Notes under the pieces: generated by a model | The model's input: the letters and a program-made list of their open reading frames with translations, nothing else | Database searches by the model: none | What the model was told of the DNA's origin: nothing | Assembly: GCA_029289265.1 (NCBI GenBank) | Contig: JARFTX010000003.1 | Span: 46,224-110,223, forward strand | Source of the DNA: Gammaproteobacteria bacterium | GTDB lineage: Bacteria > Pseudomonadota > Gammaproteobacteria > Burkholderiales > Rhodocyclaceae | Direction: 5' to 3' | DNA length: 64,000 nucleotides | Part shown: piece after piece, positions 57,207 through 64,000 of the stretch | Numbering within the stretch: position 1 is the first letter of the stretch | Layout of the letters: each line of letters opens with the position of its first letter | Translations under genes and position numbers: made by a program

Positions 57207-57716
57207 GTGCGTGCTTGGCCCGCCTTGCTGGCCGGCGCGACGCGACCCTTACCCCGACTGGAGCGCGACGTGGCAGACGCGTTGTCCGTGGAAGCACTCT
57301 CCGTGCTGGAGACCGCTCTCGCCGCCCTGATGCCGGCCGGCGTGCCGGGCGGCCTGAGCCGGCAGGTGCGCGTGCATGTCCGGCGCATCCGCCCGCTCGG
57401 CCTCGGCGGCTACGTCGGGCGGCACGTTGCGCCAGATGCGAGCCTCTTCGGCCGCCGCGCGCAGGCGCGCGTCGATGTCACGATCGGCGGCGGCAACGAC
57501 AATGCCGCGAGCACTTACGCGGCGACGCTCGCCGCGGCAATCCTTACCCACTCCCGCAGCGAACTGGCCGGCCACGGCTTCCGGCGGCTCGAGCGCGCGC
57601 CCTCCGAGGCCCCGCGCGTGCTGCTGTTCGACGTCGATTTCGAGTTCGTGAAACTGCCGTCGGCGGGCGAGGAGCTGATCGAGGAGATCGTCCTGAATAC
57701 CGTGCCGGACGGCTGA
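57207..57716 (+). CDS. Tail terminator-like protein of the contractile tail cluster
   Basis: 169 residues from the GTG at 57207; a second GTG at 57270 with GGAG at 57260-57263 gives 148 residues and may be the real start. No family is recognised with certainty. A C-terminal beta-rich part (RVLLFDVDFEFVKLP) and its place ahead of the sheath suggest a tail terminator or completion protein; this is inference. First gene of the tail cluster. Confidence 0.6.
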   Translation: MRAWPALLAGATRPLPRLERDVADALSVEALSVLETALAALMPAGVPGGLSRQVRVHVRRIRPLGLGGYVGRHVAPDASLFGRRAQARVDVTIGGGNDNAASTYAATLAAAILTHSRSELAGHGFRRLERAPSEAPRVLLFDVDFEFVKLPSAGEELIEEIVLNTVPDG

Positions 57717-57810
57717 TCCGGTCGATACGAGGCGCCCGCGGAAGGCCCGCGGACGGAGCTGTGCCCCGGGCGCGGGGCGAACAAGGCCCCGCAGGGGGAA
57801 GGAGCGCGCG

Positions 57811-58893
57811 ATGGAAGACGCATTTGCGGAACAAATCGTTCCTGGCACATTCATCCGGGTCCAGTCCGAGGGGCTGATCGCGCCCCGCGGCGTGAGCTTC
57901 GGCAACGTCGGCATCGTAGGCACCGCGGCGGCGGCGACCGGCGTAACCGACGCGATCGGCACCACCCACATCCTCGGCAGCATGGAGGACGCGGCACGCT
58001 TCTATGCGCCGTCCGACGCGCTGAGCGGAGGCACACTCAACCTGATGCGCGCGCTCGCGCTCCTCTTCGCCAACGGCGCCCGCACGGTCTATGCGCACGC
58101 GCTTGCGACCGGCGCCAATCAGGCGGCGTTCACGGCCGGCGTCGCCGAGCTGGTCAAGGAGGACGTGAACATCCTGATCGCGCCCGAGCTCGCCACCGCG
58201 ACCGCCAAGACCGTGCTGCAGGCCGCGCTCGAGAGCTCCGAGACCAATGGCAAGGACATGATCTCGGTGATCGGCGCCGACGCCTCCACCGTCGCCGCGA
58301 TCAAGAACCAGGTCACCGCCAACAAGCGCGTCGTGCTGGTGACCCCGGGCGTGCGGACCTACGATCCGGCGGCCGACGCCGAGGTGACGCTGCCCGGCAA
58401 CTACACCGCGGCGGCGGTGGCCGGCCTGATCGCCTCGCTCGCGCCGCAGGCGAGCCCGACCAACAAGGTGCTGCCGGGCGTCGACGCACTCGCCACCCGC
58501 TACAGCTACGGTGAGCTCAAGGACCTGCTGCAGGGCAACGTCTGCCCGCTCGAAGTGCGCCAGGGGGTGCGCGTCGTGCGCGGCATCACGACCGAGGGCG
58601 CGGCCTTCCTGCAGATCACGACGCGTCGCATCGTCGACTTCGCCAAGGCCGGCATCCGCCAGGTCGCCAATCCGTTCATCGGCAAGCTCAACAACGAGCG
58701 CGTGCGCAAGGCGCTGCACGGCGCGCTCGACGGCTTCCTGACGACGATGGTGGTCGACGAAGCGCTCACCGGCTACCAGCTCGAGGTCAAGGCGACGCGC
58801 GCCGACGAGATCGCCGGCCGCTGCGTCGTCAATGTGACGATGCAGCCCACCTTCAGCATCGACTACATCCGCGTCACGCTCGCGCTGTCCTGA
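57811..58893 (+). CDS. Contractile tail sheath protein
   Basis: 360 residues, short compared with many sheaths. The C-terminal 140 residues have the conserved sheath features: an RYSYGELKDLL entry, GVRVVRGITTEG, TTRRIVDFAKAGIRQVANPFIGKLN (seen as motifs) and a last beta strand. Expected role: polymerises around the tube and contracts. Start after AAGGAG. Followed directly by the tube gene. Confidence 0.85.
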   Translation: MEDAFAEQIVPGTFIRVQSEGLIAPRGVSFGNVGIVGTAAAATGVTDAIGTTHILGSMEDAARFYAPSDALSGGTLNLMRALALLFANGARTVYAHALATGANQAAFTAGVAELVKEDVNILIAPELATATAKTVLQAALESSETNGKDMISVIGADASTVAAIKNQVTANKRVVLVTPGVRTYDPAADAEVTLPGNYTAAAVAGLIASLAPQASPTNKVLPGVDALATRYSYGELKDLLQGNVCPLEVRQGVRVVRGITTEGAAFLQITTRRIVDFAKAGIRQVANPFIGKLNNERVRKALHGALDGFLTTMVVDEALTGYQLEVKATRADEIAGRCVVNVTMQPTFSIDYIRVTLALS

Positions 58894-58915
58894 CCGGCCG
58901 GGAAAGGAGTCCACC

Positions 58916-59425
58916 ATGCCATCCGCCGCCAATACCCATGTCTTCACCGGAGCCGACGGCTCCATCCTGCTCTCGCCCGACGGCGACGGCCCCGAAGGCG
59001 CCGGCGCCAACGCGGTGATCGAGGGAAGCGACCTGATCCAGGTCGGGCGCGTCACCGGCGTGACCGTCGAGGTCAGCTCGGCGATCCGGCCCTTCCACGA
59101 GATCGGCCAGCGCTACGCCTCCGAGCTGCGCTCGGGCAACGTCACGGTGCGCGGGCGCATCGACCGCGCCTACGTCAACGGCGCGCTGCTCGCCCTGCTG
59201 CTCGGCGAAGCCGCCGGGCAGCGTCCCGGGCGCTCGTGGGCGCAGCCCGCCTTCAACATCACGCTGATGTCGGAGAACGCCGCCCAGCCCGGCACGCGCT
59301 CCACCGTGACGCTGCATGGGGTCAAGATCGAGCAGTGGAACCTGACCATGCCCGAGGACGACTTCGTCATGGAGGCGGCGACCTTCCAGGCGCTCTACGT
59401 GACCGTCCGCGACGAGCAGGCTTGA
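58916..59425 (+). CDS. Tail tube protein
   Basis: 169 residues with the compact beta-barrel pattern of tail tube proteins (SGNVTVRGRIDRAYVNGALL, LHGVKIEQWNLTMPEDDFVMEA). Adjacent to the sheath in the usual order. Expected to form the hexameric inner tube. AAAGGAG precedes the start. Confidence 0.8.
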   Translation: MPSAANTHVFTGADGSILLSPDGDGPEGAGANAVIEGSDLIQVGRVTGVTVEVSSAIRPFHEIGQRYASELRSGNVTVRGRIDRAYVNGALLALLLGEAAGQRPGRSWAQPAFNITLMSENAAQPGTRSTVTLHGVKIEQWNLTMPEDDFVMEAATFQALYVTVRDEQA

Positions 59426-59429
59426 GGCG

Positions 59430-59954
59430 ATGAGCGCAACGACGACACGCGAGAGCGGCGCGCCGGCGGCCGCCGCCGGCGAGGAATTCCTGAGCGCCGA
59501 CGAGTTGCTCGCCGGCAGCGCGCTCGCCTTCGAGGTCGAGGTGCCCGCGGCGCTGATCGATGCGACGCGCGCCGGGTTCGCCGGCAAGGTGCGACTGCGC
59601 CCGCTCTGCGTGCGCGACCTGCAGCTCATCAGCCGGGCGGCACGCGAGCAGGACGCGCTCACCGGCGCGCTGATGGTGCACGCGGCGCTCGACGCGCCGC
59701 AGCTGTCGATCGGGCAGATCAACGCGCTGCCGGTCGGCTTGCTGGAGTTCCTGCTCGCCGAGGTGAACCGCATCAGCGGCCTGGCCGTCGCGCCGGGCGT
59801 GCTCGAAGAGGCGGCCGAGGCGCCGATCGCCCGCGCCGCCCACGTGCTCGCCCGCGAGTTCGGCTGGACCCCGCAGCAGCTCGGCGAGCTCACGCTCGGC
59901 CAGATCCTCCTGCACCTGCAGATGCTGCGCGAGGAGCGCTCGGGCCATGAGTGA
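59430..59954 (+). CDS. Tail assembly chaperone-like protein
   Basis: 174 residues, helical, acidic N-terminus. Short stretches such as RLRPLCVRDLQLISRAARE resemble tail assembly chaperones that lie between tube and tape-measure genes. No frameshift signal was found. Overlaps the next gene by eight bases (ATGAGTGA). Confidence 0.55.
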   Translation: MSATTTRESGAPAAAAGEEFLSADELLAGSALAFEVEVPAALIDATRAGFAGKVRLRPLCVRDLQLISRAAREQDALTGALMVHAALDAPQLSIGQINALPVGLLEFLLAEVNRISGLAVAPGVLEEAAEAPIARAAHVLAREFGWTPQQLGELTLGQILLHLQMLREERSGHE

Positions 59955-61068
59955 GCGGCAGCGGCTCGGGGAGCGATCCGACCCCGGCGTACGCGGCGCC
60001 ACGGCCGGGCCGAGCCGGCTCGCGGGCACGCGCCCCTTCGGCGCTGCCCGGGGGCGCCTCGAGCTCGCCGGCCGGCGCATCGAGACGCTCATCGCGGCCT
60101 GCACCCGCGTGTGCGATGCGCGCCTTGCCACGCTCGACAGGTTGCCGGCCTGCGCCACGGTCGATCCGTTCGGCGCCGTGCCGCCGGATGCGTCGCACAC
60201 CGACGTGACGAAGCCGGTGCGGCGCGCTCGCGCCGAAGTCCGTGGCGCCAGGACCGCGCTCGCGGCGGCGGGGGCGACGGGTCGGCGGACAGCCGCGCAG
60301 CTCGCCCGGGCAGCTCGCCCGGCGCCCGGCATGGTGCCCGCCGACACCGTTACAGCCGTGGCGGCAGACGGCGCCGCCGTCGCCGGAAGAGCCGCCGAGC
60401 GGGGTGGATCGGACGCCCTCGCGGGAGCCTTGACCGGCATGTCGCGGCTCGCGGCGCTGCTCGTCGGCGATCTCCTCGAACGCTTTCCCGGCCCGATGCC
60501 GGTCGCTCCGCTCGGCCGCACGGCCGGTAAGGTGACCGTCCCGGCCCCCCTTCCCTTTTCCCCCCCGGCCGCCCCCCGACCGGAGCCGCTGTCGCATCGA
60601 CACAGTCGGCAGCGGGCCGCGCCAGCCCTGGAGCGCGCCCAGCAGGGCCGCGATCCAGGGCGCGGCGGGGCCTTTCTTTTCGACGCGCCGCCGGGACAAG
60701 CCGCCGCATCGCGGCTGGCGCCGGCGTCGAACTCGCTCGTCGTCCAGGCGAGCTGGACGCCCGCTGCCGCCACGGCCGGCATCGCGCTCGCCGGCCGCCT
60801 GCTGGCGGAGCTCGGCCCACGGAGGGCGGCGGCCGGGCGCCAACCCGCACCGCGGCTTGCCGATCCGGCACCGCGCGCGCCCTCGCGGCTGCTCGACGGG
60901 GCCACTACGCCCCCCCTCTCTGGCGACGCTGCCGGCGGGGAAGGCCGCGCGCCGCAATCTCCCGTATCCGATGCGGTCGAAAGCACCGACGCGGCGGAGG
61001 ATTTTGCGCGCCAGATCAACCGCCTGCTGCTCGACCAGGCCTGGCTGAGGGGGGTTGACCTTGGCTAA
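59947..61068 (+). CDS. Unknown Ala/Arg/Pro-rich protein in the tail cluster
   Basis: 373 residues, not recognised. Low-complexity Ala, Arg and Pro through most of its length, with short helical blocks, and a better-formed acidic helix at the C-terminus (EDFARQINRLLLDQAWL). The opposite strand also has a long open frame (59367-61019), but overlap with the preceding gene and direction agree with this one. The following 186 bases to 61255 show no gene. Confidence 0.5.
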   Translation: MSERQRLGERSDPGVRGATAGPSRLAGTRPFGAARGRLELAGRRIETLIAACTRVCDARLATLDRLPACATVDPFGAVPPDASHTDVTKPVRRARAEVRGARTALAAAGATGRRTAAQLARAARPAPGMVPADTVTAVAADGAAVAGRAAERGGSDALAGALTGMSRLAALLVGDLLERFPGPMPVAPLGRTAGKVTVPAPLPFSPPAAPRPEPLSHRHSRQRAAPALERAQQGRDPGRGGAFLFDAPPGQAAASRLAPASNSLVVQASWTPAAATAGIALAGRLLAELGPRRAAAGRQPAPRLADPAPRAPSRLLDGATTPPLSGDAAGGEGRAPQSPVSDAVESTDAAEDFARQINRLLLDQAWLRGVDLG

Positions 61069-61254
61069 AGCCCATTGCTTTCTGTCCTGCTCGCGCTTGC
61101 GCGACCTCGCAGTGATGCAATGGGGCGCCGGGCGCTCGCGCGTTCCGGTCCGTCGTCGGGATTCGGCAAAGTGCCGCGCTGCCACACCGTGCGCGCCGTG
61201 CGCCCGCATCCGGATTGCGACATTGGAACCTCTGTCGATTCAGGGGATTGCAGG

Positions 61255-61845
61255 ATGAGACTCACGCCCATGCTCGGCGACTGGGAGGTGAAGCGCGTCA
61301 CCCGCCTCGAGACGCTGGAGACGCGCGAGTACCTCGAACTGCCGGTGCCGGGCCGCGCGGGCAGCCTCTTCCAGGATCTCAACCGCCGCCCGACCCGCAT
61401 CGTCATCGAGGGCTCGATCGCCGGTGAGGAGGAAGGCCTCGCCTTCCTCAATGCCGTGCGCGAGAAGTACCTCGCCGGCGAGCCGCTCACCTTCGTGTCG
61501 GACATCGCCACCGGCACCGAGATCCAGTACGTGTTGCTGCAGCAATTGCACATCCAGGCCGAGGCGAGCGCACCCGACCAGATCGACTACGCGATGTGGC
61601 TCGCCGAGAGCCCCCCGCCGCCTCCGCCCGCCGATCTGCTCGGAGGCATCGACACCGGCCTGCTCGACGCCGCGGCCGGCATGCTCGACTCGGCGATGGG
61701 GGCCCTCGACGCGCTCGCCGCATTGGGCAGCCTGCCGGAGCTGTCCGACCCGACCGGAGCGCTCGCCGGCATCGTCGGCGAGACCGGTCCGGCGATCGGC
61801 CAGCTCGGCGAGCTCGGCGCCGGCCTGCGGGACTTGCTGGGGTAA
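61255..61845 (+). CDS. DNA-circularization-N-like / baseplate hub-like protein
   Basis: 196 residues. The N-terminal 120 residues (GDWEVKRVTRLETLE, PGRAGSLFQDLNRRPTRIVIEG, EPLTFVSDIATGTEIQYVLL) resemble the DNA circularization N-terminal domain found next to tail genes of Mu-like phages and injection systems; a Pro6 stretch and an Ala/Gly-rich tail follow. CAGG precedes the ATG at 61255; an open frame to 61075 was not used. Confidence 0.6.
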   Translation: MRLTPMLGDWEVKRVTRLETLETREYLELPVPGRAGSLFQDLNRRPTRIVIEGSIAGEEEGLAFLNAVREKYLAGEPLTFVSDIATGTEIQYVLLQQLHIQAEASAPDQIDYAMWLAESPPPPPPADLLGGIDTGLLDAAAGMLDSAMGALDALAALGSLPELSDPTGALAGIVGETGPAIGQLGELGAGLRDLLG

Positions 61846-61851
61846 CCGGCC

Positions 61852-64000
61852 ATGCCGGGGCTGCTGATCCGCATCGACCAGAGCGTGGGCGGCATCGACT
61901 TCGCCGCGCTGGCGTCCGGCGCCGGCGGCCAGTACGCAGGGCTCGCGCAGATGATCGGGGGCTGGCAAGGTGGTCCGCCGGGCGGCTTCGGCGCCGCCGT
62001 ATCCGGACTCGCCGGCGTGCGCGCGCCGGATCTGGCCCCTCCCGGCAACCTGGGGGCCGCATTTTCTGCGCTTCTGCCGTCCTTGCAGGGCGATCTGGGA
62101 AATCTGGTCGGAGGGCTCGAGGCCGACGTCGCCGCCCTGCCCGAGCGCATGCGTGGCGAGCTGGCCGCGGCGATCGAGCCGCTGCTGGCCCGCATCGCGG
62201 CCCTGCAAGGGCTGCTGGAAGGCGACTGGAGCTGCGGACTGGTGGCCGCGTTCAGCCCGCCGCAACCGCCTGCCGGTGTTGGCTCCGGAGCGGGTGGTGG
62301 TTCGGGTGGTTCGGGTGGTTCGGGTGGTTCGGGTGGTTCGGGCGGCTCTGGTGGTTCGGGCGGTTCGGGCCCGGGTGGCGCCGAGGGGGCGTTGACGAGC
62401 GACCAGGTCGCCGCAGCCAGGGCGCGGATCGACACGCTGCCGGCGGATCTCTCGGTCCCGGCGCTGCTGCGCTGGGTGCACGCCCGGGTCGGCACCTTCC
62501 GGCCAGGCTACTTCACCGTGCGCTCGCTGCCGATACTCGATGACCTGCGAGATCCGCTCGACACGCTGATCCGCTGGGACGACGCGACTGCGACCGCCGT
62601 GCGCAACGAGCTCCAGGCGACCATCGCAGCCCTCGCGGGCCTGATTCGCTCCGCCACTACGGCACGGCTTGCGGCGGCAGTGCCAGCGGCCTCCGTTGCC
62701 GCACTCCCGGCCGCTGCGCTGGGCGTCGCCGCCGAGGCCCACGTCGCCGCGGTCGAGGCCCTGGCCACGGCGGTCCAGAGCGGCGCAACCGCCGAGCTCG
62801 CCGCCCGCCTCACCGCAGCCCAGACCACGCGCGCGGCCCTGCTCGCGCAGAATGCCGCAGTCGCCGCCGCGGCCCCGGCGCGCACCGCGCTGCTGAACGG
62901 CCTCACGGCCCTGCCCGGGGCGTTCGACGCGGGCCTGTGCCGCACCCTGGTGCTGCTCCAGCCGCGGGCGAGCTTCGCCGATCTCGCGGAGGCGCTCGGC
63001 GCGACGCAGGTCCCGCCACTCCCCACCGACGCCTTTGCCGCCGTCACCGCGCAGCTCGACACGCTGCGCGAGCAACTCGAGACCCTGCTCGGCGCGCTCG
63101 ACATCGGCGCGGTCACCGAGCCGATCACCGAGGCGATCGGCCGCGCTGATGAGGCCGTCGGCGCGATCGAACAAGGCCTCGCCCAGCTCACCGCCGAAAC
63201 CCGGCGCGTGCTCGGCGAGGCCCGCGACGCGATCTCGGCGCTCGATCTGGACGCGGTGCGGGAGCAGATCGAGCAAGCCCTCGAGGCGGTGACGGCGCAG
63301 CTCGTCGCAACCGTGTCGCAGACACTGGGCACGGCCTCGGCCGCGCTCGGCGAGGCCCTCACTGCCGCCGGCACGGCCATGGATGCGATCGATCCGGAAG
63401 CCCTGACGGCACCGATTCGCGCCGCGCTCGACGCCTTGGGCGGCCTCGCCAACGAGGCGCCCGTGCAGCAGTTGCGCGCACTCGCCGGACAGCTCGAGGC
63501 GCTCGCCGGAACGGTCGCGCGGCTCTCGTTCGAGCCGGTCGCGGACGAGGTCATCGCCGCGATCGGCGAGCTCGACCGCATCATCCGCTCGATCGACACC
63601 TCGGCACTGCCGGACCCGGGCCCGGCGCTGCTGCGCGAGGCGATGTCGGTGCTGCCGCGCTCGCTCACTCCGCTCACCGACCCGCTGATCGTCGATCTCG
63701 ACGTGCAGATCGAAGCCAGCCCGATTGCGCTGCTCGAGCAGGTCAAGACCTTGCCCGATCAGGCCCGCGCGCGGCTGCTGGCCTTTTCGCCGCGCGCCGC
63801 GCTCGAGCCGGTGCTGGCCGAGCCCTACCGCCGGGCGACCGACGAGCTGCGCAACTTCGCGCCCGAGCGCTGGCTGGCTCAGGCCGACGCGGGGCTGGGC
63901 GAGCTGCGCGCGCGCCTGCGCCGCCAGCTTGACGTCGCCGCCCTGCTCGCGCAGGCCGCCCAGGCTCACGGCGCGGTGCTGGCCGAGCTCGACCGCGTGC
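61852..64000 (+). CDS. Long Ala-rich helical protein with Gly-Gly-Ser linker, 3' partial
   Basis: The frame is open from the ATG at 61852 to the right edge (716 codons and one base), six bases after the previous stop. Residues 1-140 form one domain, 149-172 are eight Gly-Gly-Ser repeats, and 190-716 are Ala/Leu/Glu-rich with a heptad-like pattern and little Cys or Trp. Such a long helical protein in a tail cluster suggests a tape-measure or ruler role, but no family is recognised. A long antisense frame (61240-63969) is judged a shadow. Confidence 0.75.
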   Translation, partial: MPGLLIRIDQSVGGIDFAALASGAGGQYAGLAQMIGGWQGGPPGGFGAAVSGLAGVRAPDLAPPGNLGAAFSALLPSLQGDLGNLVGGLEADVAALPERMRGELAAAIEPLLARIAALQGLLEGDWSCGLVAAFSPPQPPAGVGSGAGGGSGGSGGSGGSGGSGGSGGSGGSGPGGAEGALTSDQVAAARARIDTLPADLSVPALLRWVHARVGTFRPGYFTVRSLPILDDLRDPLDTLIRWDDATATAVRNELQATIAALAGLIRSATTARLAAAVPAASVAALPAAALGVAAEAHVAAVEALATAVQSGATAELAARLTAAQTTRAALLAQNAAVAAAAPARTALLNGLTALPGAFDAGLCRTLVLLQPRASFADLAEALGATQVPPLPTDAFAAVTAQLDTLREQLETLLGALDIGAVTEPITEAIGRADEAVGAIEQGLAQLTAETRRVLGEARDAISALDLDAVREQIEQALEAVTAQLVATVSQTLGTASAALGEALTAAGTAMDAIDPEALTAPIRAALDALGGLANEAPVQQLRALAGQLEALAGTVARLSFEPVADEVIAAIGELDRIIRSIDTSALPDPGPALLREAMSVLPRSLTPLTDPLIVDLDVQIEASPIALLEQVKTLPDQARARLLAFSPRAALEPVLAEPYRRATDELRNFAPERWLAQADAGLGELRARLRRQLDVAALLAQAAQAHGAVLAELDRV
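62296..62367 (+). repeat. Eight 9-base tandem repeats encoding Gly-Gly-Ser
   Basis: GGTGGTTCG is repeated eight times with few changes (GGC, TCT), in frame, followed by Gly-Pro-Gly-Gly. It separates an N-terminal domain from a long helical region, as a flexible linker. Confidence 0.9.

Noticed and set aside
59367..61019. 550-codon open frame on the minus strand
   Set aside because: Antisense to tube, chaperone and unknown tail genes; Ser/Arg/Ala-rich composition and no motif; the plus-strand genes overlap each other properly.
62296..62367. Regular repeats considered as a CRISPR or VNTR outside genes
   Set aside because: Nine-base units are in frame in an open gene and encode Gly-Gly-Ser; no spacers are present.
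61240..63969. 909-codon open frame on the minus strand
   Set aside because: It is antisense to the open helical-protein gene, consists of Arg/Gly/Ala/Gln-rich shadow sequence and has no family motifs; high GC makes such frames common.

Overview
The window is high-GC, densely coded chromosome with short intergenic gaps and many ATGA or GTGA overlaps between consecutive genes. Gene content (SUF operon with an Rrf2 regulator, EtfBA with a long-form acyl-CoA dehydrogenase, OmpR/EnvZ followed by YciI-BolA-PpiC, divergent ppx/ppk1, IspD/IspF, S-methyl-5'-thioinosine phosphorylase, MtfA) fits a betaproteobacterium, most likely Rhodocyclales or a close relative; this placement is inference from gene families and not a phylogenetic result. 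No rRNA, tRNA, insertion sequence, integrase or CRISPR array was seen.

Layout. 0-6 kb: end of a membrane-anchored GGDEF protein, typA, a purine nucleoside phosphorylase of the MTIP type, an exported aldo/keto reductase coupled to a major-facilitator-like transporter. 6.2-13.4 kb: one SUF iron-sulfur operon (Rrf2 regulator, sufB, sufC, sufD, sufS, sufU, sufT, Rieske ferredoxin), then pcm. 13.5-21.2 kb: two small envelope proteins (one with 33-base tandem repeats), a pirin, the GspA/GspB pair, and a LysR regulator followed at once by radA. 21.4-23.6 kb: uracil-DNA glycosylase family 4, rimI, tsaB. 24-28 kb: ompR, envZ, yciI, bolA, ppiC-like and a strong terminator. 28-34.6 kb: fatty-acid-type oxidation genes (acyl-CoA dehydrogenase, a CbiM-like permease, etfA, etfB), a divergent TetR regulator with a palindromic operator between them, TatD and a crotonase-fold protein lacking both usual glutamates. 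34.6-42 kb: an MCE/Mla-type lipid transport operon headed by ppx, with ppk1 divergent. 42-48 kb: relA with a degenerate hydrolase domain, mtfA, a flavodoxin-like protein, a host-attachment-type protein, thpR, ispF, ispD. 48-52.8 kb: the AmmeMemoRadiSam trio and small envelope proteins. 52.9-56.4 kb: mfd.

56.4-64 kb is the most unusual part: a small caspase-fold (C14) peptidase followed by genes of a contractile tail or contractile injection system (terminator-like protein, short sheath, tube, assembly-chaperone-like protein, two less clear proteins, and a long Ala-rich helical protein with an eight-fold Gly-Gly-Ser linker that runs off the right edge). No capsid, terminase, portal or integrase gene is visible, so this could be a domesticated injection system or the tail module of a prophage that continues outside the window.

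Functional themes: Fe-S assembly and Fe-S/flavin electron transfer, envelope lipid homeostasis and stress signalling (Mla-type transporter, OmpR/EnvZ, polyphosphate and ppGpp enzymes), and a possible tail-based injection or killing device paired with a protease.
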